Both the position numbers and the translations under genes were made by a program. 17,942 bases of DNA from an uncultured Bacteroidales bacterium. Lineage in GTDB: Bacteria > Bacteroidota > Bacteroidia > Bacteroidales > UBA932. The stretch is from NCBI GenBank assembly GCA_946405645.1, contig CAMJHW010000015.1:1-17942 (forward strand), read 5' to 3'. Shown one piece after another: positions 1 through 6,584 of the stretch. Below the pieces are notes generated by a model. That model saw only the letters and a list, made by a program, of their open reading frames with translations. It ran no database searches and was not told the origin of the DNA. The stretch's first letter is position 1. Every line of letters begins with the position of its first letter.

Positions 1-187
1 TGGTGACGGTACCGACCCGGGAGTTGCCGACCACCATGACGGAAGCGCCTATGACAGGCTGTCCTTGCTGGTCGACTACTGTTCCGGAAATGGCCCTGTT
101 CTGTGCTGACGCCGGAGTCAGGCAGGACAGGCCACATACCATTACCAGAATGGCAATGACTGATTTAAAGAACAATTGTTTTTTCAT
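1..187 (-). CDS. SusC/RagA-like TonB-dependent outer-membrane receptor, N-terminal fragment
   Basis: Only the first 62 codons are in the window; the gene continues past the left edge. Reading from the ATG at 187-185, a basic start (MKKQ) and a hydrophobic stretch lead to a likely Sec signal peptidase site after residue 28 (ASA before Q29). Next comes GTVVDQQGQPVIGASVMV, the typical opening of the carboxypeptidase-regulatory-like domain that precedes the plug and barrel of SusC-type receptors. Such receptors import glycan oligosaccharides across the outer membrane together with a SusD lipoprotein. The gene is divergent from a secreted GH95 enzyme, which fits the edge of a polysaccharide utilization locus. 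An internal GLSC could look like a lipobox, but the ASA-Q site fits the family better. The substrate cannot be read from this fragment. Confidence 0.85.
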   Translation of the reverse strand, partial: MKKQLFFKSVIAILVMVCGLSCLTPASAQNRAISGTVVDQQGQPVIGASVMVVGNSRVGTVT

Positions 188-312
188 AATTGCTGAAATT
201 AGAAGTGTTAGAGATTAGCAATTCATATCATTCAATTAATAAAACCGGCTATGGGGCAAAGGATGGATAGGACATGTCAATGCCCGGACACTCATTCCGA
301 TGCCAATATTTT

Positions 313-326
313 AGGGGTATCCCCCT
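313..326. promoter_or_regulatory. Palindrome AGGGG-TATC-CCCCT, candidate operator
   Basis: Five-base perfect arms around a four-base centre, GC-rich inside an AT-rich gap and 126 bases from the SusC-like start. Dyads of this sort are candidate binding sites for the hybrid two-component or other regulators that control SusC operons. No regulator gene is visible in the window, so the role is inference. Confidence 0.3.
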
Positions 327-438
327 GATATGAACGCTGATTTTTTAGAAAAAGAGTTGCCTTTAATAAAATATGTAGGCTTGAAACAAATTTAACCAAA
401 ATTATTTTAGTATGTTCGTCTGCTCCGTCGTTTTCCAT

Positions 439-452
439 AAAATGTCCATTTT
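439..452. promoter_or_regulatory. Palindrome AAAATG-TC-CATTTT, candidate operator
   Basis: Six-base perfect arms around a two-base centre. Its complement contains ATGGACATT, and the same nine bases occur again at 494-502. The two copies are therefore inverted relative to each other with 44 bases between them, just upstream of the GH95 promoter. This arrangement suits a regulator that binds two sites, but it could be chance in AT-rich DNA. Confidence 0.3.
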
Positions 453-521
453 GTTATACCGTTGTTTCAAATCCGACAAGATTGCTTTACAATATGGACA
501 TTCCGGCCGGCCTTGTCGGGT

Positions 522-551
522 GTTGGGAGTCATCAGTTTTTCATAACTTTG
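522..551 (+). promoter_or_regulatory. Bacteroidetes-type promoter for the GH95 gene
   Basis: GTTG at 522-525, an 18-base spacer, then TAACTTTG at 544-551, a perfect match to the -7 box TAnnTTTG. Transcription would begin near 557, leaving a leader of under 20 bases before the ATG at 575. The promoter position rules out the longer reading frame that opens at 482. Confidence 0.65.
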
Positions 552-574
552 CAGAAAGCATCATAGTCTTGAAG

Positions 575-3064
575 ATGAAGAAAATCTGTTTTTTAGTAAT
601 ATTTTTATTGACGGCCCCTGTCGTCGGAGCCCAGGTCCTGAGATTTGACCGCGAGGCGGCAGATTTCAACGAAGCGCTGCCGCTTGGCAACGGCCATTTG
701 GGAGCCATAGTCTATGGCGGCGTGGACGACGAATTGATCAATCTCAATGAGTCCACCCTTTGGGGAGGTCACGGAGCTGACAACAATCCCGCGCCGGACG
801 GCCCGGAGATACTCCGGCAGGTTCGCGAAGCGCTGTTCGCCGAGGATTGGCAAGCGGCCAGGAAGCTGCTTGTGCCCCTTCAGGGCCCAAACGCTTCCGC
901 ATACCTTCCCATGGGCAACCTTCATATCCGACAGACCTATCCGGCGCTGAAGGAGCTGGCCGGCCGTCGCGGCCGGCCGGGGCAGGCGCAGCCCGAGCCC
1001 CCGGCCGATTCTCTGCCGGACAGCTATCTCCGAACGCTGGATCTCGGCACGGCCGTGGCCAGAACGGAGATCGTCCGTGGCGGCATCAGGTATGTGAGGG
1101 AGTATTTCGTCTCATATCCGGACCGGGTCATGGTAATACGCCTCAGCGCATCCCGCAGGGGGGCGCTCAATTTCTCGCTCGACGGGGATTCCCCCTGGAG
1201 GGGAGTGAAAGTCGAAGGCGTGTCCGACAACGAATTCACGGTCAGCGGACAGCTTGGATACAGGATGGGTACCGACGGACAGTATCCGTATATCTGGGAA
1301 GGTCCTTATGGAGAAAAGGGAATGCGTTACCAGTACCGCGTGAAGGCTGTGCAATGTGACGGTGAAGTATATACTGCGCCGGGTCTTAGGGTGAGCCGTG
1401 CGACTTCGGCGACTGTATTGGTCAGTGCGGCCACCAGTTTTGCGGGTTTCGACCGCGATCCGGATTTCCACGGAGTGGATGAGAAGGCGTTGGCGAAACA
1501 GTGGATGGACGCCGCGGAAAGCAAGGATCCTGACGGGATGCTCGAGGCTCACGTCGCGGACTACAAGTCCATTGCCGACAGGGTGGAACTGAGGATTGCG
1601 GGCGATGATGATCCGGAGTTGGCCGGAATGGCTACGGACAGGCGGCTTGCCCGTTATGCGGAGGGCGCTGAGGATCCCGGACTTGAGATGATGTATTTCC
1701 GCTTCGGCCGCTACTTGCTGATAAGCAGTTCGCGTGCCGACGGCCCCGCCAACAATCTCCAGGGCATCTGGAATGCCGACCGGTATCCCGCCTGGGGTTC
1801 CGACTATACCACCAACATCAATCTCCAGATGAATTACTGGCCTGCGGAGCCGCTTGCGATGAGCGACCTGACGGCACCGCTGCTCCGTTTCATAAAGGAT
1901 GCCTCTGTGAACGGCACCCAGATAGCGCGCAACTTGTACGGGATGCGCGGATGGACGGTCCATCACAATTCCGACATCTGGGCTTCGGCCAATCCCGTGG
2001 GGGAGAAGGAAGGCGACCCGATGTGGGCGAACTGGGCGATGGGCGGGGCCTGGTTGTGCCAGCATCTGTTCGAGCATTATCGCTTCACTCTTGACAAGGA
2101 TTTCCTGCGCGATACTGCGTATCCGCTGATGAAAGGAGCTGCGACTTTCCTCCTCGACTGGCTCGTGGAGCGCGACGGCGAGTTCATCACCGCGCCTTCC
2201 ACTTCTCCGGAGAACGCTTTTATCGACGAAAACGGAGTGAAGGGCGTAGTGACCATCGGTTCAGCTATGGACCTGGAATTGTCCTGGGACCTCTTGACCG
2301 CTTGCATCGAAGCCAGCGAGATCCTCGAAACGGACGAACGCCAGCGCGGGATATGGAGAGATGTCCGTGCCCGGCTGCATCCTCTCCGGATCGGAGCCAA
2401 GGGCAATCTCGTCGAATGGTACAAGGACTGGGACGACGACGATCCCCAGCATCGTCATGTCTCTCATCTGTTCGCCTTGTATCCCGGGCGCCAGATATCA
2501 CCGCTGAGTACTCCGGAACTTGCTGCTGCGGCACGCAAGACTTTGGAAATCAGAGGAGACGGCGGCACTGGCTGGAGCAAGGCGTGGAAGGTCAACTTCT
2601 GGGCCAGGCTGCTGGACGGCGATCGCTCCTATCTTATGTATAGGGAACTTCTGAGCAAGTCCACTCTGCCCAATCTGTTCGACAACCATCCTCCTTTCCA
2701 GATTGACGGTAATTTCGGTGGTATAGCCGGGGTTGCCGAGATGCTTCTTCAGAGCCAGAACGGCGAATTGCATCTGCTGCCCGCCCTTCCGTCTGCATGG
2801 GCGGATGGAAACGTCAAGGGCCTGCAGGCGCGCGGCGCGTTCACGGTCGGTATGGAATGGAGGGACGGCCGTTTGAAAGGGGCGTCCATCCGTTCCCTGA
2901 AGGGCGGCATTTGTCGGATACGCACTGCCGCCCCGGTGGTAGTGACGCGCGCCGGAGGCGCCAGGGGCCGGGCTGTTTCCGCCCGGACCGAGCGCGACGG
3001 CGCGTGGTATGTCACCACGTTCAGGACATCTCCTGACACGGATTATTCGCTGTTAGCGAATTAA
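575..3064 (+). CDS. Secreted glycoside hydrolase family 95 protein (alpha-L-fucosidase type)
   Basis: 829 residues. A signal peptide ([19 protein letters not shown], cut before Q20) is followed at once by the GH95 N-terminal signature, with [18 protein letters not shown] and LNESTLWGG. Later family blocks include [47 protein letters not shown] and FQIDGNFGG. By comparison with the characterised bifidobacterial 1,2-alpha-L-fucosidase AfcA, the likely general acid is E546, the NxN pair N414/N416 supplies the base, and D711 activates it. All are present, so the enzyme should be active by the inverting mechanism, probably releasing terminal fucose in the periplasm or at the cell surface. Some GH95 members act on alpha-L-galactosides, so the exact sugar is not certain. 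A proline/arginine-rich stretch near residues 129-150 looks like an insertion. The start is set by the signal peptide and the promoter at 522-551. The stop overlaps TAATG, from which lgt could also be read. Confidence 0.93.
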   Translation: MKKICFLVIFLLTAPVVGAQVLRFDREAADFNEALPLGNGHLGAIVYGGVDDELINLNESTLWGGHGADNNPAPDGPEILRQVREALFAEDWQAARKLLVPLQGPNASAYLPMGNLHIRQTYPALKELAGRRGRPGQAQPEPPADSLPDSYLRTLDLGTAVARTEIVRGGIRYVREYFVSYPDRVMVIRLSASRRGALNFSLDGDSPWRGVKVEGVSDNEFTVSGQLGYRMGTDGQYPYIWEGPYGEKGMRYQYRVKAVQCDGEVYTAPGLRVSRATSATVLVSAATSFAGFDRDPDFHGVDEKALAKQWMDAAESKDPDGMLEAHVADYKSIADRVELRIAGDDDPELAGMATDRRLARYAEGAEDPGLEMMYFRFGRYLLISSSRADGPANNLQGIWNADRYPAWGSDYTTNINLQMNYWPAEPLAMSDLTAPLLRFIKDASVNGTQIARNLYGMRGWTVHHNSDIWASANPVGEKEGDPMWANWAMGGAWLCQHLFEHYRFTLDKDFLRDTAYPLMKGAATFLLDWLVERDGEFITAPSTSPENAFIDENGVKGVVTIGSAMDLELSWDLLTACIEASEILETDERQRGIWRDVRARLHPLRIGAKGNLVEWYKDWDDDDPQHRHVSHLFALYPGRQISPLSTPELAAAARKTLEIRGDGGTGWSKAWKVNFWARLLDGDRSYLMYRELLSKSTLPNLFDNHPPFQIDGNFGGIAGVAEMLLQSQNGELHLLPALPSAWADGNVKGLQARGAFTVGMEWRDGRLKGASIRSLKGGICRIRTAAPVVVTRAGGARGRAVSARTERDGAWYVTTFRTSPDTDYSLLAN
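3045..3061. promoter_or_regulatory. Perfect inverted repeat across the end of the GH95 gene, over the lgt -33 element
   Basis: ATTCGCT, three-base loop GTT, then AGCGAAT: a seven-base perfect stem ending at the GH95 stop codon. It covers the proposed -33 element of the lgt promoter (TTCG 3046-3049). As RNA it would be a small hairpin at the 3' end of the GH95 reading frame, without a proper T-run, so a terminator is unlikely. As DNA it could be an operator. Confidence 0.35.
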
Positions 3065-3076
3065 TGCTTATATTTG
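3046..3076 (+). promoter_or_regulatory. Bacteroidetes-type promoter for lgt inside the GH95 3' end
   Basis: TTCG at 3046-3049 (one mismatch to TTTG), a 19-base spacer, then TATATTTG at 3069-3076, a perfect TAnnTTTG box. Transcription would start at about 3080-3083, essentially on the ATG at 3082. This would let lgt be expressed when the fucosidase promoter is off. Confidence 0.5.
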
Positions 3077-3081
3077 CATCT

Positions 3082-3969
3082 ATGTTCGAGTTGTTGTATG
3101 TCCACTGGAACGTGGACCCGGTCATATTCCATATAGGAAACCTTGGGATCAGGTGGTATTCGCTCCTTTTCATCTCCGGGTTCATCCTCGGGTGGTATAT
3201 CTTCAAGTGGTTTTTCAAGCGTGAAGGAGTCTCGGAGAGACTTCTGGATCCTTTGTTATATACGCTTCTCATCGCAACGATAGTGGGCGCCCGTCTGGGC
3301 CATTGCCTCTTCTATCAGCCGGACTATTATCTTGGCAGCTGGAAGGGCTTCTGGGAGATATTCCAGCCTTGGAAGGGCGGGCTCGCAAGCCATGGAGGCG
3401 CTATCGCGCTGATCCTGGCCATGTGGTGGTTTGCCCGCCATTACGGCCGTAAGGAAGGGTTCGACTATCTCTGGATCATGGACCATCTATGCATAGCCGT
3501 CGCTTTTGCAGGGTGTTTCATCCGCCTCGGCAACCTCTTCAATTCCGAAATCTACGGCGACGTCACCTCGCTGCCCTGGGGATTCATCTTCGACCGCAAC
3601 GGTGAGACTGAGCCCAAGCATCCCACGCAGTTGTACGAGGCAGGATCCTACCTTATTCTCGGGCTGATCCTTATCGGCCTCTACTGGAAGAAGCTCGACC
3701 GTCTTCCGAGGGGATTTTTCTTCGGCGCGTTCCTGGTCGGCTGCTTCGGCATGCGTTTCCTCATCGAATTCATCAAGGAGCCGCAGGTTGGCTTCGAAGA
3801 GGGTATGGCCTTCAATATGGGGCAGCTCCTCTCGATACCGTTCGTGCTTGCCGGCATCGCTATCCTGGTATATGCCTATTCCAAGCGCATTCCGGCCAGG
3901 GCTGTGAAGCCGGAGCCTGTCAAGCCTGCCAAAAAGGAGCCCACGCATTACGCCAGACCCCTTAGATAA
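3082..3969 (+). CDS. lgt: Prolipoprotein diacylglyceryl transferase Lgt
   Basis: 295 residues from the ATG at 3082. Lgt transfers the diacylglyceryl group of phosphatidylglycerol to the lipobox cysteine of prolipoproteins, in the inner membrane. Several hydrophobic segments are visible, together with the family blocks DPVIFHIG, GGLASHGG (His 104 counted from 3082, against H103 in E. coli), RLGNLFNSEIYG with the conserved Glu, KHPTQLYE, and the Arg in GMRFLIEF. An in-frame ATG at 3064 overlaps the GH95 stop and would add six residues. I prefer 3082 because it places DPVIF and the catalytic His almost exactly where E. coli has them, and because the promoter ends at 3076. The C-terminal tail is Lys/Pro-rich. 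Lipoproteins that would need Lgt are encoded nearby, namely the efflux adaptor and GldH. Confidence 0.95.
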   Translation: MFELLYVHWNVDPVIFHIGNLGIRWYSLLFISGFILGWYIFKWFFKREGVSERLLDPLLYTLLIATIVGARLGHCLFYQPDYYLGSWKGFWEIFQPWKGGLASHGGAIALILAMWWFARHYGRKEGFDYLWIMDHLCIAVAFAGCFIRLGNLFNSEIYGDVTSLPWGFIFDRNGETEPKHPTQLYEAGSYLILGLILIGLYWKKLDRLPRGFFFGAFLVGCFGMRFLIEFIKEPQVGFEEGMAFNMGQLLSIPFVLAGIAILVYAYSKRIPARAVKPEPVKPAKKEPTHYARPLR

Positions 3970-4008
3970 AAGATATTTTAAATTTTTTTAATAAAATGGA
4001 TGACAACT

Positions 4009-4042
4009 GCCGCAAATGGAATGATATTTGCGGCTTGTTTTT
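4009..4042 (+). terminator. Rho-independent terminator after lgt
   Basis: A nine-base perfect stem GCCGCAAAT / ATTTGCGGC (4009-4017 and 4026-4034) with an eight-base loop is followed by TTGTTTTT. It lies 40 bases after the lgt stop and closes the GH95-lgt unit. The T-run ends in TTTG (4040-4043), which could serve as a -33 element for the next operon, but no good TAnnTTTG box lies 19 bases further on. Confidence 0.8.
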
Positions 4043-4074
4043 GACTTAAACTGCTGATTAATCAATTGAATGGC

Positions 4075-5499
4075 ATGAAGAAACTTTCTATATTGGCTCT
4101 GTTCTGCGGAATTGTCTTTTTCCCTTCCGGAGCCTTTGGGCAGGATGATGTCCAGGCGCCGACCGTTCTCTCACTAGACCAGGCTATACGTATCGCTTTG
4201 AGCGAGAATATCGCCGTCCGCGTGGCGGACAAGGATATCGAGCGGGCCGAGTATGCCCGCAAAGGTACATACGCATCGCTCTTTCCACAGGTGGACGGTT
4301 CCGGATCCTATTCCCGCACCATCAAGAAACAGGTCATGTACATGGACTTCGACATCGGGGCTTTCGGCGGCGGAGGTGCCGGTGCCGGTGATGCCGGTAA
4401 CGGTGAAGCAGAAACCAAAGCGGGTGGCGGCGGAGCTTCCAAGGGTGGTGGCATCGAGGTCGGACGTTGGAATACCTTCTCGACCGGCATCCAGGCTTCA
4501 ATGCCCTTGGTGAACGCCCAGCTCTGGAAGAGCCTCAAGATCTCCGGACAGGACGTAGAGCTGGCTGTCGAGCGTGCCCGTTCCTCGCGTCTGGAAACCG
4601 TCACTCAGGTGAAACAGGCTTTCTACGGCGTCCTTTTGGCCAAGGAAGCTTTCAATGTCTATAAGGAGGTGTACGAGAACGCCCTTGACAATTTCCAGCA
4701 GACGGAGAAGAAATACAATGTCGACAAGGCTTCCGAACTGGAATACCAGCGCGCCAAGTCCACGGTCCAGAATGCCATCCCCAACGTCTATGATGCGGAG
4801 AATTCCGTGGTGCTCGGGCTCTGGCAGCTCAAGGCAGTCATGGGCATCGACCTCGACGAGGATATCGATGTGGCCGGCTCGCTCAAGGACTATTCCCTTA
4901 CCATGTTCCGTGACATCCACGACAATGACGACGTTACACTGGAGAACAACTCCACGTTGCGTCAGCTCGCCATCCAGGCCGAAGAGCTTGCCAATACCGT
5001 CAAGATGCAGCAGTACGCTTCGCTTCCCAGCCTCGCCCTCTCATTCTCCTACAGCCTGAACGCCATGACCAACGACTTCGTGTTCAAGGAGTACAACTGG
5101 TCGCCGTATAGCGCCGCCGGTCTGAGCCTGTCCATCCCTATCTTCGCGGGAGGACGCCGGAGCAATGCCGTAAAGCAAGCCCGCAACCAGCACGAGCAGC
5201 TGGTCCTCCAGGCCGAAAATACCGAGAGGCAGCTCAAGGTCGCCATCCGCCAGTACCTGAACCAGATGGAGACCGCAATGAAGAATTTCGACGCCGCAGG
5301 AGCGGGTGTGGAAACGGCGCGCAAGGCATATGACATCGCCGCCAAGTCATACAATCTCGGGCGGAGCACCATCACTGAGCTCAATGATGCGCAGCTGGCC
5401 CTTACCCAGGCCCAGCTGGCCCAGTCGCAGGCCATTTACAGCTTCATCACCGCCAAGGCCAGCCTTGAGCAGACCCTTGGAAACGACTTCGAGGAATAA
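4075..5499 (+). CDS. TolC-family outer-membrane efflux channel
   Basis: 474 residues from the ATG at 4075 (the frame is open from a TTG at 4066, but the signal peptide starts at MKKLSILALF). The signal peptide probably ends at residue 22 (AFG before Q23). The body has the two repeats of the outer-membrane efflux protein family: SLDQAIRIALSEN near residue 35 opens the first, and long heptad-like helices rich in Ala, Gln and Glu follow. The second ends with SYNLGRSTITELNDAQLAL, a typical C-terminal family block. The protein should form the trimeric outer-membrane and periplasmic tunnel for the adaptor and pump encoded next. Residues about 92-129 form a Gly/Ala-rich insertion, placed where the first repeat should have its first surface loop. 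It is the first gene of the efflux operon, with 22 bases to the next start. Confidence 0.93.
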   Translation: MKKLSILALFCGIVFFPSGAFGQDDVQAPTVLSLDQAIRIALSENIAVRVADKDIERAEYARKGTYASLFPQVDGSGSYSRTIKKQVMYMDFDIGAFGGGGAGAGDAGNGEAETKAGGGGASKGGGIEVGRWNTFSTGIQASMPLVNAQLWKSLKISGQDVELAVERARSSRLETVTQVKQAFYGVLLAKEAFNVYKEVYENALDNFQQTEKKYNVDKASELEYQRAKSTVQNAIPNVYDAENSVVLGLWQLKAVMGIDLDEDIDVAGSLKDYSLTMFRDIHDNDDVTLENNSTLRQLAIQAEELANTVKMQQYASLPSLALSFSYSLNAMTNDFVFKEYNWSPYSAAGLSLSIPIFAGGRRSNAVKQARNQHEQLVLQAENTERQLKVAIRQYLNQMETAMKNFDAAGAGVETARKAYDIAAKSYNLGRSTITELNDAQLALTQAQLAQSQAIYSFITAKASLEQTLGNDFEE

Positions 5500-5521
5500 C
5501 CTGAAAACAAAAGAACGAAAT

Positions 5522-6571
5522 ATGAAAACGAGTGTAAGATTCTTATTGTGCGCCGCGACGGCGCTGCTTGCCATATCCTGCGGCAGCAGGAAAGAAGGAG
5601 CCGCTTCTTCCCCGGGCGGTCCGATGATGATGGCCCCGGACCCCAATGCTCCGACCAACGTCGAGGTAGCCGTCACGGAGTACCGCGACGTCCCTCAGGA
5701 CGAGACCTACTCCACCACTGTCCAGGCCTATGCCGTCAACAATGTCGTGCCTCAAGCCGGATCCAGGATCAAGAAGATCAACGTCGAGGTGGGCGATTTC
5801 GTGGCCAAGGGCCAGATCCTCGCCGAGATGGACCAGACCAGCCTCGAGCAGACCAAGCTCAAGCTCGACAACGATGCGATGGAGCTCTCCCGCCTCAAGG
5901 AACTTTACGAGGCCGGAGCCCTCTCCAAGTCGGACTACGAGGCCATGCAGCTTTCCTACAACGTCAGCAATTCCCAGTACCAGAATCTTGTCGAGAATAC
6001 CATCCTCCGCTCGCCGCTGACCGGTGTCATCACTGCAAGGAACTATGATGTCGGCGACATGTATGCCATGTCTTCGCCCATCTATGTCGTCCAGCAGATC
6101 ACTCCCGTGAAACTCCTTGTGGCTATGTCCGAGACGGACTATTCCAAGGTCAAGAGGGGTGACAGCGTTGACATCACCGCGGATGCCCTTCCCGGCCGCA
6201 CTTTCGTCGGAAAGGTCAACCGCATCTACCCCGTCATCGACCCGGCTTCGCATACCTTTACCGCCGAGGTCGTCGTCCAGAACGGCGACAGGGCCCTCCG
6301 TCCCGGCATGTTCGCCCGCGCGAAAGTCACTTTCGCCGTTAATCACAGCATCGTGGTTCCCGACATCGCCATCGTCAAGCAGCAGGGCTCGGGCCAGAAA
6401 TCCGTGTTCGTGGTCAACGGCGACAATACCGTCACCAGCCGCATCGTGACCCTCGGCCGCCATACCGGTTCGGACTATGAGATACTCGAAGGTCTCGCCG
6501 AGGGCGAGAGAATCGTAACCAAGGGCCATACCGCATTGCGCAACGGCGCCGAGGTGAACGTCATCAACTAA
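5522..6571 (+). CDS. Efflux RND transporter periplasmic adaptor (membrane fusion protein), lipoprotein
   Basis: 349 residues. The start at 5522 gives a lipoprotein signal with lipobox AISC, lipidated at C20; the frame is open far upstream over tolC but that part is a shadow. The order of domains matches AcrA/MexA adaptors. It has a membrane-proximal strand (NVEVAVTEYRDVP), a lipoyl half-motif (NVEVGDFVAKGQILAEMD), an alpha-hairpin (about residues 105-155, with LKELYEAGALSKSDYEA) and a second lipoyl half (ILRSPLTGVITARNYDVGD). A beta-barrel (VKRGDSVDITADALPG) and a C-terminal segment with GLAEGERIVTKG follow. It should bridge the TolC-like channel and the RND pump, anchored by lipid to the inner membrane. 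It sits between its two partners, 22 bases after tolC and 13 before the pump. Confidence 0.94.
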   Translation: MKTSVRFLLCAATALLAISCGSRKEGAASSPGGPMMMAPDPNAPTNVEVAVTEYRDVPQDETYSTTVQAYAVNNVVPQAGSRIKKINVEVGDFVAKGQILAEMDQTSLEQTKLKLDNDAMELSRLKELYEAGALSKSDYEAMQLSYNVSNSQYQNLVENTILRSPLTGVITARNYDVGDMYAMSSPIYVVQQITPVKLLVAMSETDYSKVKRGDSVDITADALPGRTFVGKVNRIYPVIDPASHTFTAEVVVQNGDRALRPGMFARAKVTFAVNHSIVVPDIAIVKQQGSGQKSVFVVNGDNTVTSRIVTLGRHTGSDYEILEGLAEGERIVTKGHTALRNGAEVNVIN

Positions 6572-6572
6572 C

Positions 6573-6577
6573 GGAGG
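6573..6577 (+). promoter_or_regulatory. Shine-Dalgarno sequence GGAGG for the RND pump
   Basis: GGAGG lies seven bases before the ATG at 6585. Strong Shine-Dalgarno sites are uncommon in Bacteroidetes, and I see no comparable one before the other genes here, so it may raise translation of the pump relative to its neighbours. Confidence 0.55.
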
Positions 6578-6584
6578 CACCGAT

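Larger units (their letters stand above)
188..574. other. Divergent intergenic region between the SusC-like gene and the GH95 gene
   Basis: 387 bases, AT-rich compared with the genes. It holds the plus-strand promoter at 522-551 and three copies of GGACAT or its complement ATGTCC: 270-275 inside the perfect palindrome GACATGTC, 442-447 inside AAAATGTCCATTTT, and 496-501. It also holds a dyad AGGGG-TATC-CCCCT at 313-326. On the minus strand the sequence at 394-387 reads TAAATTTG, a match to the TAnnTTTG box, but no -33 TTTG lies at the right distance. I see no small gene or RNA here. The 31 in-frame codons upstream of 575 (from a TTG at 482) lie mostly upstream of the promoter and are judged non-coding. 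Confidence 0.6.

Noticed and set aside
387..394. Minus-strand TAAATTTG as a promoter for the SusC-like gene
   Set aside because: The -7 box matches, but no TTTG lies 18-20 bases upstream, so it is not called as a promoter.
482..574. 31-codon N-terminal extension of the GH95 protein from a TTG
   Set aside because: It lies largely upstream of the predicted transcription start, and a clean signal peptide begins at the ATG at 575.
1112..2077. 321-codon open frame on the minus strand inside the GH95 gene
   Set aside because: Antisense to conserved GH95 blocks and without any motif of its own.
4040..4068. Promoter for the efflux operon directly before the TolC-like gene
   Set aside because: A TTTG is present at 4040-4043, but the best -7 candidate (ATCAATTG) matches poorly and the spacing is 17.
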